DNA of 64,000 bases from Paucibacter sp. KCTC 42545 (GTDB lineage Bacteria; Pseudomonadota; Gammaproteobacteria; Burkholderiales; Burkholderiaceae_C): contig NZ_CP013692.1 of assembly GCF_001477625.1 (NCBI RefSeq), positions 2,728,001 to 2,792,000 on the forward strand, given 5' to 3'. The notes under the pieces were generated by a model. The model did not search any database, was not told the DNA's origin, and was given only the letters and a program-made list of their open reading frames with translations. The translations under genes were made by a program, and so were the position numbers. This document shows positions 45,136-55,351 of this stretch, piece after piece (position 1 is the first letter of the stretch; every line of letters starts with the position of its first letter).

Positions 45136-46230
45136 TCAGCTGTTCTTGGAGATGGAGATGGTCGGGAACTTGGCCGAATAGTCCTTGGCCTGGCCGGCGA
45201 TCTTGACCGCCACCTTGCGTGCCAGCGCCTTGTACAGGCCGGCGATTTCGCTTTGCGGCTCGGCCACCACGGTCGGCGTGCCGGCATCGGCCTGGGCGCG
45301 GATAGACATGGCCAGCGGCAAGCCGCCCAGATAGTCGAGCTTGTACTGCTCAGCCATCTTGCGGCCGCCATCGGCGCCGAAGATGTGTTCGGCATGACCG
45401 CAGTTGCTGCAGACATGCACCGCCATGTTTTCCACAATGCCGAGGATGGGCACGCCCACCTTCTCAAACATCTTCAGACCCTTCTTGGCATCGATCAGGG
45501 CGATGTCTTGCGGGGTGGTCACGATGACGGCGCCGGTGACAGGCACGCGCTGCGACAAGGTCAGCTGGATATCGCCGGTGCCCGGCGGCATATCAACGAC
45601 CAGATAGTCCAGATCCTGCCAGCGCGTCTGGCGCAAGAGTTGCTCCAGCGCCTGGGTAGCCATGGGGCCGCGCCAGATCATGGCCTGGTCTTGCTCGACC
45701 AGGAAACCGATGGACATGACCTGCAGGCCATGCGCCATCAGCGGCTCCATGGTCTGGCCGTCTTGGCTCTCCGGCTTGCCGTCAACACCCAGCATCAGCG
45801 GCAGGCTGGGGCCGTAAATGTCGGCATCCAGAATGCCCACGCGCGCGCCCTCGGCGGCCAGCGCCAGCGCCAGATTGGCCGCCGTGGTGCTCTTGCCCAC
45901 ACCGCCCTTGCCCGAGGCCACGGCGATGATGTTCTTCACGCCGGGCAGCAGTTGCACGCCGCGCTGCACCGCGTGAGCGGTGATCTTGCTGTGCAGATGC
46001 ACGCTGACATTGGCCACGCCCTCGACCTGGCGCGCAGCGGCCACCAACTGGCGGCGCAGCTCAGCGATCTGGCTGGCCGCCGGATAGCCCAACTCGACTT
46101 CAAAAGACACATCGCCCGCAGCGATGCTCAGGTTCTTGAGCTGCTTGGTGCTGACAAAGTCTTGCGCGGTATTGGGGTCGACGACGGTCTGCAGGGCCTG
46201 CAGCAAGGCGGCTTCTTGAATGTTAGGCAT
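45136..46230 (-). CDS. apbC: Iron-sulfur cluster carrier ATPase ApbC/Mrp
   Basis: A 364-residue P-loop NTPase that carries 4Fe-4S clusters to target proteins. The N-terminal DUF59/MIP18 domain (1-90) is followed by the deviant Walker A VASGKGGVGKSTTAANLA, DADIYGPSLPLMLG, DMPPGTGD and the cluster-binding CxxC in VHVCSNCGHAEH. It may serve the many Fe-S enzymes nearby, but it is a general housekeeping factor. Confidence 0.95.
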   Translation of the reverse strand: MPNIQEAALLQALQTVVDPNTAQDFVSTKQLKNLSIAAGDVSFEVELGYPAASQIAELRRQLVAAARQVEGVANVSVHLHSKITAHAVQRGVQLLPGVKNIIAVASGKGGVGKSTTAANLALALAAEGARVGILDADIYGPSLPLMLGVDGKPESQDGQTMEPLMAHGLQVMSIGFLVEQDQAMIWRGPMATQALEQLLRQTRWQDLDYLVVDMPPGTGDIQLTLSQRVPVTGAVIVTTPQDIALIDAKKGLKMFEKVGVPILGIVENMAVHVCSNCGHAEHIFGADGGRKMAEQYKLDYLGGLPLAMSIRAQADAGTPTVVAEPQSEIAGLYKALARKVAVKIAGQAKDYSAKFPTISISKNS

Positions 46231-46367
46231 GGGCGCGAGAAGGGAATTTGTTGGTGCCTTCGGCAGAGCCCGGGCTCCGCTGAGGGGCGAATGGCGCGAA
46301 GTCTAGCCCAGACCCGTCATGCCCCTGCGGGCCCAAGGCCTATCGCTGCAGCGCGCGCACCAAGCAC

Positions 46368-46383
46368 TGCATGCATGCATGCA
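46368..46383. repeat. TGCA tandem repeat
   Basis: Four perfect TGCA units (16 bases, also a palindrome) between the glycosyltransferase stop and apbC start. Confidence 0.6.
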
Positions 46384-46387
46384 CGGT

Positions 46388-48106
46388 TCAGCGTGGGCAG
46401 GCCTCAGGGCGCTGGGCGGGCAACACGGCCCACATCACATCCAACTGCGGGCCGCGGTCAGCCAAACGGGTCCAGTGCAGCTTGACGCGGCCGCTTGCTT
46501 CGGCACGGTCCAGCAACTCCCGCATGGCTGCAGGCATGGGCTCGGCCAGATCACGCCCATCCACCACGATCAGGGCGCCGCAGTCTTCCAACATATGGGG
46601 CTTGATCCAGGGCGACTTTTGCGTATCCGCCTCGATGAACACCAAGGGTTGGTATTTGGAACGCACCGACACATTGCCGGCCAGCCAGGTCTCACCCACC
46701 ACCACGCGCAGCGGCGTCGTGGCTTGAGCCTCCCAAACACGATCCAGCTGACGCGCTAGCTTGGCGGCAGGAAAGTTGGAACGCGCGCCGCGGCCGGTCA
46801 AATCCGCCAGCCAGCCGCTGCCCAGCGCCATGCCTAGGGCCAGCAAAACCTCCAGCACGATGCCGGCCCACAACACGCTGCGCACAAACTGCGGGCTTGC
46901 CGAAGGCGGCTTGAGTGGCAGGCAGGCCAAGGCCAAAATGCCGGCCATCACGAAGTAGGTCGCGGCCCAGGCCGAACCCAGGCGCACACCCAGCACGCCC
47001 AGCACCGTGGTCAAGAGCATCGGGCCCAGGCCCATGAACAGCACAAAGCGCCACTCGGAGCTGGCCGACAGCCTTTCGCCGGCCGGATCAAGCACCGGGT
47101 GAGCGGCCTCATCCACTGCCTGGCCCACTTTTTTATTGGCGCGGCGCAGCAAGGCCAGCATCAAGCCCAGGCCCAGAAAAATCGGCAGCACGCGGCCAAA
47201 CTGGATCACCCAGAACTTGGCCAAACGCCCCCAGTGATCGATTTGATCGGGGTCGTTCTGGCCCTGTATGGCGCGGCCGGCATAGTTCAGGCCGGGCGAG
47301 CCCTCCTGCGTCAACCAACTGATATGCGGCGACACCAGCAGGACGCAGACCAGCAGCGCCAGCGCCACCCCGCCCCAAGCGCGCCAGCTGCGCATGCGTG
47401 CATCCTGCAACAGCCACAGGCCGATCACCGCCAACCAGATCAGCGCGCTGTACTTCGACAGCAGACATAACGCCGCAGCTGCGCCCACCAGCGCCCAGCG
47501 CCACACCTGCCCCGCCGACCCTTCGCCGCGCACGGCTCGCAAGGTCAGCCACAGCAGCAGGCCCACAGGCATCAGCTGCAGAGTGTTGTGGTTGGCCATG
47601 ATGCCGTGCACGCCGTGATAAATCGCCAGGCTGCTGAGCACCACCGAGGCAAAAGCGCGCGCCGGCGTTGTCACCATCAGCGCAATGCGCCAGATGAAGA
47701 GCTGCATCAAGACCACGCTCAACTGGGCCGAGAAGAAGGTGACCCACATCTTGCGGCCCAACAACTCGGTCCACCCATGCACCCACCAAGTCGGGAACGG
47801 TGGGTGCTTGTAATAGCCCCATTCCAACGACTGCTGCCAAACCAACTGCTCGATATTGTCCCAAGGCGGCGCGCGATGACTCAGCGTGGCCAGCACGGTC
47901 CACAACAGCAGGTGGAAGACCAGAAATGCATAGGTCAAGCCCGCCATATGGCTGGCATTGGCGCAATCCAGGCGCCATGCCCCAAGCTTCAAACCTTGCT
48001 GCGGCGGATTTTGTCCACCGGCGGGCCACAGGGGCACGCCCTGGGGCACCGTTGGCCCCGTTGGCACATTTGGCCGTGCTGTCGCCAGCCCATCATTCCA
48101 TGTCAT
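46388..48106 (-). CDS. ArnT-like membrane glycosyltransferase (PMT_2 family)
   Basis: A 572-residue polytopic protein with about ten to twelve transmembrane segments. It has the family's first-loop signature PPWDNIEQLVWQQSLEWGYYKHPPFPTWW, in which an acidic residue and the HPP motif serve polyprenyl-phosphate sugar transfer. A C-terminal soluble domain follows (about 455-572). The acceptor is unknown; lipid A or a cell-surface glycan is possible. The ATG at 48104-48106 is preceded by AGAGGG. No arn operon genes lie beside it. Confidence 0.85.
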   Translation of the reverse strand: MTWNDGLATARPNVPTGPTVPQGVPLWPAGGQNPPQQGLKLGAWRLDCANASHMAGLTYAFLVFHLLLWTVLATLSHRAPPWDNIEQLVWQQSLEWGYYKHPPFPTWWVHGWTELLGRKMWVTFFSAQLSVVLMQLFIWRIALMVTTPARAFASVVLSSLAIYHGVHGIMANHNTLQLMPVGLLLWLTLRAVRGEGSAGQVWRWALVGAAAALCLLSKYSALIWLAVIGLWLLQDARMRSWRAWGGVALALLVCVLLVSPHISWLTQEGSPGLNYAGRAIQGQNDPDQIDHWGRLAKFWVIQFGRVLPIFLGLGLMLALLRRANKKVGQAVDEAAHPVLDPAGERLSASSEWRFVLFMGLGPMLLTTVLGVLGVRLGSAWAATYFVMAGILALACLPLKPPSASPQFVRSVLWAGIVLEVLLALGMALGSGWLADLTGRGARSNFPAAKLARQLDRVWEAQATTPLRVVVGETWLAGNVSVRSKYQPLVFIEADTQKSPWIKPHMLEDCGALIVVDGRDLAEPMPAAMRELLDRAEASGRVKLHWTRLADRGPQLDVMWAVLPAQRPEACPR

Positions 48107-48162
48107 GGAGATCCCTCTGCGGGCAGAGCAGCTTCCGCATCTGCGCCGATGGCATACAAACG

Positions 48163-48188
48163 AAACGCCCACCGAAGTGAGCGTTTTT
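48163..48188 (-). terminator. Intrinsic terminator after the kinase-HDOD genes
   Basis: On the minus strand AAACGC-t-CAC, loop TTCG, GTG-g-GCGTTT. The stable CUUCGG-type tetraloop and T-rich tail mark it as a minus-strand terminator. It lies 118 bases after the kinase stop and before the glycosyltransferase gene. Confidence 0.75.
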
Positions 48189-48305
48189 CATGTCTGACGC
48201 CATAGCCAAAGCCGCGCGTCTTTACAAGGCAGCAATGATACGTTTACCCCCGCTTACACACCACCACTCAATTAGAGGTAGCAGTTTTTGAACTCTGGCG
48301 GGCTG

Positions 48306-50789
48306 TCAGGCAGTCTGTTTGAAGGCCATCACGGCCTGATTGCGCAGGGTGCGCAGCAGCGAAAGCTCTTTTTCGCCCAGGTCCAGCCCCCCGGCTTTTG
48401 CCTTGTCGGCATAGATCAGCGCAAAAGTCTTGCCGCGCAAAGCCAAAGGCAGCAACAAAAAGCTATTGGCAGACACTGGGCCGCAATACCAGGCCGGCAA
48501 TCGATCGGCAATCTTGCTCGCCTTGGCATCGGCTATCAGCGTATCAACACCGCGCTGGCACACCGCCTCGAACAAATCGGCCTGCTTGCCGGGGCTGGGT
48601 TGGAGCGCGATTTTGAAACAAGTCACCACGCTTTCCACATCCTGGCCGAGGCCAAAACGCCCGGTCAGCTGGTCCAGCTTGGGGTCGCGCAGGCAAAACA
48701 CCACGCGCCGAAAGCCCAAGGCGCGGTAGATGGATTCCAGGATCATGCGCAGCACTTCATTGAGCTTGAAGTTTTCCACCATCGCATTGCTGACGTCCTG
48801 AATGCCAGCGGCCAGGGTTTCCACCGCACGGTCGCGGATTTGCTGCTGATGGCTCAAGTGCTCCGTCGATTCAATCACCTGGGTGGCCTGCAACTGCAGG
48901 GCCGAGAGCGAATCGTCCGGCGTTGGTGTCAAGGGTGCTAGCAGGCGCAGCGCGGGCGAATTCTGCGGCAGGGCCAGATCCATGACCGCCGTCATCTGCG
49001 CCAGGCGCAGGCGCGCCTGATCTGCCGCTTGGCCAAAGGCCTCGGCCGTCACCCCCAGGCAGCGGGCGTAGCGCTGCGCCATGGCGTTGACCCGGGAGTG
49101 AGCTTGGGCCGGTTCGGTGCGCAAAATCACATCCGCGACATCGTTGGCGGCATGGGCCAGCCAGCGCTGGCGTTCATCGGGGTTGCTGATCTGGCGCAGC
49201 GGCGGCTCGCCTTCGGGGCGCCGCATGCTGAGCTGCAAACTCTCGGGCAAGCCCCATTGCTTGGCCACGCCAATGCCCAGTTGGTCATAGCTCATGCCGA
49301 GAATGCGGGCCGAGGCAATCCACTCCGGCACCGGCGCGGGCGCGTCCTTGACCAGCATCGGGCCGCGCTCGGGTCGGGTGATGCGGCGGATCTGGCGCGC
49401 TTCCTCGGGGAAGTAGAACTCGGTCAGCGAGCGGCCGAGGTTGTGGAACATCGCGCAAAGAAAGGCTTCTTCGCTGTCGCGCTCACCCGCGGACAACTCC
49501 CGCGCCAGCGAAGCAGCCATCAGCGAGCGCAAAAACTCCTCGCGCAGCTGCTGGGCATGGGCTTTGTTCTCCATGCGCTCCAGCAGAATCAACGACAGCG
49601 CCAGATTGCGAATGCCGGCAAAGCCGACCAAGGCCACCGCACGCGAGATGGTGGTGATGCCGCCCGCACCCGCCTGGCTGTATTGCACCGTGTTGACCAG
49701 GCGCAGCAGCTTTTGCGTCAGCGCCACGTCTTTCAAAATCTCGTTGGAGAGGCTGCTGAGGCTTTCCTTTTCTGAGAGCGTCAGGCGCTGAATCCGGCTC
49801 ACCGCATTGGACATGGCCGGGAAGTCGCCCTGATGGCGCATGCGCCGCAGCAAGAACTCCAGGGCCGCGCCCTCGCCTGATGCCTCACCAGCGGCGGGCG
49901 CGTCTTCGGTGGGGTTGAGCCACTCAGCCAAGGCGTCGTGCATCAGATGGGCATCCAGCCAGCGCTGCTCCGGGTCGCGGGCCAGGCCGCGCTGGAGGAT
50001 GGCGCGCAGGGCATCATCCACATCAGCACCCAGGTCGCCGGGCACCATGAATTGCTCCTCCTGCACCCGCTGCACCGCGCGCCAGGGGTCGGGGTCGTAG
50101 TTGAGGCGCCGGCCACTGAGCATTTCCACCAGCAAGATGGAGGCAGCAAACACATCCATCTGCGGGCTGGGCGCCAAGCCGGCGGCCGCCTCGGGCGACA
50201 AATAGCCGGGCGTGCCCACCACGCGCTCGCTGCGCTGCGCCGGGGACACCGCCCCACCCCTGCTCGCGGCCACACGGCCGGCAATGCCGAAGTCCATCAC
50301 GCGGGCACGGCCTTTGGCGTCGATCAGGATATTGCTGGGCTTGAGATCACGGTGCACCACGCCCGCCTGATGGGCGGCATGCAGGCCGTCCAGCACGTCC
50401 ATGCACAGCTCCACCGCCGCGCGGGCACCCAGCTTGCCCTGGCGACGCATCAGGTCCACCAGCGTACCGCCGGGCACATACTCGAACACCATATAGGACT
50501 GCGCGCCCTGGGTGTCGGCCTCAAAAATCGGCACGATGAAGGGGTGGGTCAGGCGGCTGACGGCGCGCGCCTCGTGCAGCCATTCGTCCACGCTGCCGGG
50601 GTCGGTGCCGGGGCGCAGCACTTTGAGGGCGACCTCGCGGTCCAGGCGCGGATCATGGGCCAGCCAGACGGTGGCTTGCGCGCCCTCACCCAGCTTCTTG
50701 AGCAGGCGAAAGCGCCCCAGCTGCGGCAGCTGTTCTATCCCAGCCGTGCCCGAGGGACGGGGCGGAACCGGCGACTGCTCGGCGCTCAT
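48306..50789 (-). CDS. Ser/Thr protein kinase-HDOD-GAF signalling protein
   Basis: An 827-residue cytosolic protein with three modules. The Hanks-type kinase (about 25-285) has all catalytic residues: glycine loop LGEGAQATV, K56 in VALKV, HRDLKPSN (D148, K150, N153), DFG (D166) and a VGTPGYLSPE activation segment. An HDOD domain follows (about 310-500; LKDVALTQKLLRLVN, FHNLGRSLTEFYFPEEA), then a helical linker and a C-terminal GAF domain (about 660-820; IYRALGFRRVVFCLRD). The ATG overlaps the stop of the upstream pseudokinase gene (ATGA), so the pair is translated together. Confidence 0.92.
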   Translation of the reverse strand: MSAEQSPVPPRPSGTAGIEQLPQLGRFRLLKKLGEGAQATVWLAHDPRLDREVALKVLRPGTDPGSVDEWLHEARAVSRLTHPFIVPIFEADTQGAQSYMVFEYVPGGTLVDLMRRQGKLGARAAVELCMDVLDGLHAAHQAGVVHRDLKPSNILIDAKGRARVMDFGIAGRVAASRGGAVSPAQRSERVVGTPGYLSPEAAAGLAPSPQMDVFAASILLVEMLSGRRLNYDPDPWRAVQRVQEEQFMVPGDLGADVDDALRAILQRGLARDPEQRWLDAHLMHDALAEWLNPTEDAPAAGEASGEGAALEFLLRRMRHQGDFPAMSNAVSRIQRLTLSEKESLSSLSNEILKDVALTQKLLRLVNTVQYSQAGAGGITTISRAVALVGFAGIRNLALSLILLERMENKAHAQQLREEFLRSLMAASLARELSAGERDSEEAFLCAMFHNLGRSLTEFYFPEEARQIRRITRPERGPMLVKDAPAPVPEWIASARILGMSYDQLGIGVAKQWGLPESLQLSMRRPEGEPPLRQISNPDERQRWLAHAANDVADVILRTEPAQAHSRVNAMAQRYARCLGVTAEAFGQAADQARLRLAQMTAVMDLALPQNSPALRLLAPLTPTPDDSLSALQLQATQVIESTEHLSHQQQIRDRAVETLAAGIQDVSNAMVENFKLNEVLRMILESIYRALGFRRVVFCLRDPKLDQLTGRFGLGQDVESVVTCFKIALQPSPGKQADLFEAVCQRGVDTLIADAKASKIADRLPAWYCGPVSANSFLLLPLALRGKTFALIYADKAKAGGLDLGEKELSLLRTLRNQAVMAFKQTA

Positions 50790-52738
50790 CGTGAGCCGCC
50801 TGCACCGCTGTTGCCGGTGTTACCGCTGCCACCACTGCCGTCTCGATTGGGTGGCGCCATCGCCGCCAAACGGGAGCGCAGCGCCGAAGCCTTGGGCGCA
50901 GCAATCGCCCCCGGCTGCAGGGAATCGACGGGCACTTGGGGCTTGTCACGCGCGACCTCGGCGCGATCCTGAGGAAAGTCCTCGGCAGCCTTGGGCGCCT
51001 CGGGATTCAGGGCGTTGTAAACCTCCCGCAGGCCCAGACCCAGCGGCCGGGCATAACGCCGCGTGGCGATTTCGATGCCGGCCTGGCGTTTGCTCTCGGG
51101 CAGATTCAATGCGTCTTCCAATTCATTGGCAAAGCTGCAGGTCAGGCGCAGCAGGTCGGCGTCACCTTCGCTGTGGCGCACGGGGGCGTCGGGCGACTGG
51201 CGCCGAATCATGTGCAGCAACTCATCACCCAAGCTCCAATGCCGGGCCACGGCAGCGCCCAGGCTGTCCAGGTCACAACCCAGCACAGCAAAGGCGGCAG
51301 CCTGCTCGCCCAAGCTGGCCGGATGAGGAAATTCGGCAGTGGGCTCAGGCGGCAACATCAATTGGCGGATCTGCTGGGCATCGTCCGGGAAGTGGTACTG
51401 CAAAAGCAAGCGGCCCAGGTTTTGCATCACCGTGATCAGATAGACCACCTCGCCGTCATAGCCCGCCGGCCGCAGCGCCTGCGCGATTTGCCCGGCATGT
51501 TGGACACGCTTCATCAGGCTCTTGAGCATCTCGGCCTGCACCGGGCTCAGCGGCCCCGGCCAGGGCTTGAGCGCGCGTGCCGCTTGCTGCACGCCTTCAA
51601 GCCCAATCATGGCAATAGCGCGCTGCATATTCAGCACCGCGCCACCACCCGCCGAGCCGTTTTGCTTCAAGGAATTGTTGACCCGGCGCAGCAGCTCCAA
51701 GCTCAGCGCCATATCCTGCAAAACCAGCCCTGACAAAGCGCTGGCATGCTGGCGCTCCATCGCCGAGGACTGCCCCACCCGCTGCAAGGCCGTGCTGGTG
51801 CTGGGCAAATGCCCGATGCGCTGCAACTTGTCCATCAGAAGCGCAATCGGCCCGCCCTGATCCTGGCCGGCGGCGGTGCGCCAGCCATCGAGCGCGCGCA
51901 AAAAGCTGCGCGCCATGTGATAACGCTGGCGAGCTTGGCGGTCGGTGGCGCGGTTGCAAATGGCGCGCAGCGGGTCGGGGATGGGGTTGGGCGTCTCCCA
52001 GCCCATGCGCACCAACTCACGGCCCAGCGGCTGCATCTCTTGCACAGCGGCTTGCAAATCGGCGCGGTCCAAGGCCGGGCGGCCGCTGAGGATGCGGTGC
52101 AGGATCAAGCCCACGCACAGCACATCCTCTTCGGCCGATTCGCGCACGGCGCGGCGCGTGACGGTATTGAAGTCGGCAGACGCCGGAAACACCTCTTGCG
52201 CCACCTCCAGCCCCAGCACGCGCACCTGGTTGGTGGAGCTGATGATCAGGCTGGCGCATTGAATATCACGATGCGCGTGGCCCGCCTCATGGGCAAAAGC
52301 CAGGCCCTCCAGAAACTGGCAGACCCAGTCGGCCGCTTCCAGCGGCACCGGCACCGCCTGCCGGGCCAGGCGCTCGTCCAGCGTTTCGCCCAAAGCGCGG
52401 TCGTAAGCGATGAAAGGCCATTGCTCCACCTGCCCCACCTCGATCACATGGGCCAGATTGGGGTGCTGCACCCGCGAGACACCATTGGCCATCTTCAGCC
52501 AATGGCTCATGGCCTCGGGCGAGTTGGGCGCCGTGCGCGGTAGGCAAAGAATCAGCTCCTGGCCCAGGCGGGCATCAAACACCAGCCACAACATGCTGCG
52601 CGCGCTCTTGCTGAGCAAGGCGCGCAATTCAAACCGGCCAAAGCGCCGCATCGGCGTCGCGCTCGGTGAAGCAGCCGTCGCCTTGGGCGCGGCGCCGGAA
52701 TCAGGGGTGGTGCTCGCAGTGGAGTCGGGACCGGACAT
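50786..52738 (-). CDS. Predicted pseudokinase-HDOD protein
   Basis: About 650 residues. The N-terminal kinase-like fold (about 34-310) aligns with the kinase encoded next to it, but the catalytic residues are lost. The glycine loop is LLSKSARSML; the VAIK lysine is C65 (LILCLP); HRDLKPSN reads HRDIQCAS, keeping D158 but losing K and N; and DFG reads GLE (176-178). An HDOD domain follows (about 330-540; LQDMALSLELLRRVNN, MQNLGRLLLQYHFPDDA). The tail is disordered and Gly/Ser-rich. I chose the ATG at 52736-52738; a GTG at 52798 would add 20 residues. It is the first gene of the coupled pair. Confidence 0.88.
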   Translation of the reverse strand: MSGPDSTASTTPDSGAAPKATAASPSATPMRRFGRFELRALLSKSARSMLWLVFDARLGQELILCLPRTAPNSPEAMSHWLKMANGVSRVQHPNLAHVIEVGQVEQWPFIAYDRALGETLDERLARQAVPVPLEAADWVCQFLEGLAFAHEAGHAHRDIQCASLIISSTNQVRVLGLEVAQEVFPASADFNTVTRRAVRESAEEDVLCVGLILHRILSGRPALDRADLQAAVQEMQPLGRELVRMGWETPNPIPDPLRAICNRATDRQARQRYHMARSFLRALDGWRTAAGQDQGGPIALLMDKLQRIGHLPSTSTALQRVGQSSAMERQHASALSGLVLQDMALSLELLRRVNNSLKQNGSAGGGAVLNMQRAIAMIGLEGVQQAARALKPWPGPLSPVQAEMLKSLMKRVQHAGQIAQALRPAGYDGEVVYLITVMQNLGRLLLQYHFPDDAQQIRQLMLPPEPTAEFPHPASLGEQAAAFAVLGCDLDSLGAAVARHWSLGDELLHMIRRQSPDAPVRHSEGDADLLRLTCSFANELEDALNLPESKRQAGIEIATRRYARPLGLGLREVYNALNPEAPKAAEDFPQDRAEVARDKPQVPVDSLQPGAIAAPKASALRSRLAAMAPPNRDGSGGSGNTGNSGAGGSR

Positions 52739-53225
52739 GGATGGCAGGCAGACCAATGCGGACGATTGGTATCTTGTTAGTTTGCGCCTATTGGACACAA
52801 AAACTTACAGGTTTGAAGCAGCAACTTGAGGCAGTTTCGCCACGTTATTTTTGGGCTGTGGCGCACAGTCGCAGCGCTTTACCTTGCCACGCGGCATTTG
52901 CGCAGGCGAGTTGGTCAATTCACACGGGGGCCGACTTTACCGCTTAATTAAGCAGTTATTGCTTAGCCCGCCCCCCTTGACTTGCTGAGCCAGGCCATCA
53001 GCGGCGCCCCCAGCTGAAGCGCACTTCGGACCACCGACAGCCATAGAACTGTCATTCACTTGACTCTTTAGCAGGCGCCGCACCATGGTTTTCCCCTAAA
53101 ACCAATCAAGGCCCTAGGTCGGGTCAGTTGTCGGTCAGTCTGGCCCCAGAAACTGTGCGTGTATTTCAGCGCCGGCCATCTAGTTGCCGTGCGCTGCGCG
53201 CATTCACAAACCAGGAGTACACAAC
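52739..53225. other. 487-base divergent control region between the kinase pair and the acetate uptake genes
   Basis: No gene seen. The region is A/T-richer than its surroundings. At 52942-52953 there is a perfect palindrome GCTTAATTAAGC, overlapped by TAAGCA-gttat-TGCTTA (52949-52965), giving three related half-sites in 24 bases. I cannot place a reliable -10/-35 pair for either direction. Confidence 0.5.
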
Positions 53226-53534
53226 ATGACGGACAGCGTAGTGGCCCGGATTCGGGCCAATCCAAAGTACCAGGAACTCAAAACCAAGCGCGACGGCTTT
53301 GGCCGCCTGCTGACGGTGCTGATGCTGGTGGTCTATTTCGGCTACATCTCGCTGATTGCCTTCAACAAGGAATTCCTCTCGCAAAAGATCGGTGCCGGCG
53401 TGACCACGGTGGGTGTGCCGATCGCCTTCGGGGTGATCGTCTTCACCATCGTGATCACGGCCTTGTATGTGCGCCGCGCCAATGGCGAGTTCGACCGCCT
53501 GACGCGTGAAATTCTCGAAGAGGAAGTGAAATGA
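53226..53534 (+). CDS. DUF485 membrane protein (YjcH-like)
   Basis: A 102-residue inner-membrane protein with two transmembrane segments (about 27-50 and 63-85). It is the standard partner of acetate permease, and the family motif [19 protein letters not shown] is present. The ATG at 53226 has AGGAG 8 bases upstream. Its stop overlaps the actP start (ATGA), so it is translationally coupled. Confidence 0.93.
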   Translation: MTDSVVARIRANPKYQELKTKRDGFGRLLTVLMLVVYFGYISLIAFNKEFLSQKIGAGVTTVGVPIAFGVIVFTIVITALYVRRANGEFDRLTREILEEEVK

Positions 53535-55258
53535 ATCAGCTCGGCAAAACTCTCGTCCTGAGCGCCCTGGTCGGCTTCGCCTCCGCGGCCTTCGCTGCCG
53601 GCGCCGATATGGGCCAGGTGGCCAAGCAGGCCACCAACTGGACTGCCATCTCCATGTTCGCCGTCTTCGTGGCGGGCACTTTGTGGATCACCAAATGGGC
53701 GGCGGCCAAGACCCGTTCGGCGGCTGACTTCTACACCGGCGGCGGCGGCATCACCGGCTTCCAGAACGGCCTGGCGATTGCGGGCGACTATATGTCTGCC
53801 GCCTCTTTCCTGGGCATCTCGGCCGCCGTCATGGCCAATGGCTATGACGGGTTGATCTACTCGATCGGCTTTTTGGTCGGCTGGCCCATCATCACCTTCT
53901 TGATGGCGGAACGCCTGCGCAATCTGGGCAAGTTCACCTTTGCCGACGTGGCCGGCTACCGCTTCCAGCAAACCCCCATCCGCGCCTTCGCGGCCTCGGG
54001 CACGCTGGTCGTCGTGGCTTTCTACCTGATCGCACAAATGGTCGGTGCCGGCCAGTTGATCAAGCTGCTGTTCGGCCTGGAGTACTGGATGGCCGTGGTC
54101 ATCGTCGGCGCTCTGATGATGATTTATGTGCTCTTCGGCGGCATGACTGCCACCACATGGGTGCAGATCATCAAGGCCTGCTTGCTGCTGTGCGGGGTGA
54201 CCTTCATGGCGGTGATGGTGATGTCGAAATTCGGCTTCAGCCTGGAAGCCTTGTTTGCCAAGGGCGTGGAAGTGAAAACCGCCGTGGCCGCCAACTCGGG
54301 CAAAACTGCCGAGGAAGCCGCCAAGATCGGCGCCTCCATCATGAACCCCGGCGGTTTTGTGAAGGACCCGATCTCGGCTATCAGCTTCGGCATGGCGCTG
54401 ATGTTCGGTACCGCGGGCTTGCCGCACATCCTGATGCGCTTCTTCACCGTGCCTGACGCCAAGCAAGCGCGCAAGTCGGTGTTCTGGGCCACCACCTGGA
54501 TCGGCTACTTCTACGTGCTGATCTTCATCATCGGCTTCGGCGCCATCACCCTGGTGCTGACCGACCCTGAGTACGCCAATGTGGCCAAGGGCGTGATCCT
54601 GGGCGGCGCGGGCACGGCCAATATGGCGGCCGTGCTGGTGGCCAAGGCGGTGGGCGGCAATGTGTTCTACGGCTTCATCTCGGCCGTGGCCTTCGCCACC
54701 ATCCTGGCCGTGGTCGCAGGCTTGACCTTGTCGGGCGCATCGGCCGTCTCGCATGACCTCTACGCCACTGTGTTCAAGAAGGGCAAGGCCGACAGCGCCA
54801 AAGAGTTGCGCGTCTCGCGCATCACCACCCTGTGCCTGGGCGTGATTGCCGTGGTGCTGGGCATCGCCTTCGAGAAGCAGAACATCGCCTTCATGGTGTC
54901 CCTGGCTTTCGCGATTGCCGCTTCGGCCAACTTCCCCGTGCTGTTCATGAGCGTGTTGTGGAAGGACTGCACCACCAAGGGCGCCGTTGTCGGCGGCTTT
55001 GTGGGTCTGGTGACGTCGGTGGGCCTGACCATCGTTTCGCCCTCGGTGTGGGAAGCCACGCTGGGCAACCCCAAGGGCTCGGCCTGGTTCCCCTACTCTT
55101 CGCCTGCGCTGTTCTCCATGACCATCGCCTTCGTGACGATCTGGCTGGTGAGCCTGCTGGACCGCAGCCCGCAAGCGGCCAAGGAGCGTGCTGACTTCGA
55201 TGCGCAGCAAGTGCGCTCAGAAACCGGCCTGGGTTCATCGGGCGCTTCGGGCCACTGA
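53531..55258 (+). CDS. actP: Cation/acetate symporter ActP
   Basis: A 575-residue sodium:solute symporter family permease for acetate and other short monocarboxylates. It starts with a signal-like segment ([18 protein letters not shown]), followed by about thirteen membrane helices. Family motifs include [33 protein letters not shown] and [26 protein letters not shown]. It ends just before a strong terminator. Confidence 0.96.
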   Translation: MNQLGKTLVLSALVGFASAAFAAGADMGQVAKQATNWTAISMFAVFVAGTLWITKWAAAKTRSAADFYTGGGGITGFQNGLAIAGDYMSAASFLGISAAVMANGYDGLIYSIGFLVGWPIITFLMAERLRNLGKFTFADVAGYRFQQTPIRAFAASGTLVVVAFYLIAQMVGAGQLIKLLFGLEYWMAVVIVGALMMIYVLFGGMTATTWVQIIKACLLLCGVTFMAVMVMSKFGFSLEALFAKGVEVKTAVAANSGKTAEEAAKIGASIMNPGGFVKDPISAISFGMALMFGTAGLPHILMRFFTVPDAKQARKSVFWATTWIGYFYVLIFIIGFGAITLVLTDPEYANVAKGVILGGAGTANMAAVLVAKAVGGNVFYGFISAVAFATILAVVAGLTLSGASAVSHDLYATVFKKGKADSAKELRVSRITTLCLGVIAVVLGIAFEKQNIAFMVSLAFAIAASANFPVLFMSVLWKDCTTKGAVVGGFVGLVTSVGLTIVSPSVWEATLGNPKGSAWFPYSSPALFSMTIAFVTIWLVSLLDRSPQAAKERADFDAQQVRSETGLGSSGASGH

Positions 55259-55280
55259 TCTCAAGCTTTTCGCCAAAACA

Positions 55281-55306
55281 AAACCGGGCCTCGGCCCGGT
55301 TTTTTT
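55281..55306 (+). terminator. Intrinsic terminator after actP
   Basis: AAACCGGGCC, loop tc, GGCCCGGTTT followed by T to 55306: a textbook hairpin with a T tract. Confidence 0.93.
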
Positions 55307-55351
55307 ATGCCCGCCCAGCACTCAGCGCGAACTGCGCGCAGCCTGCTGCCG

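Noticed and set aside
46368..46383. TGCA repeat as a functional element
   Set aside because: Only 16 bases with no second copy noticed; probably a simple-sequence slippage product.
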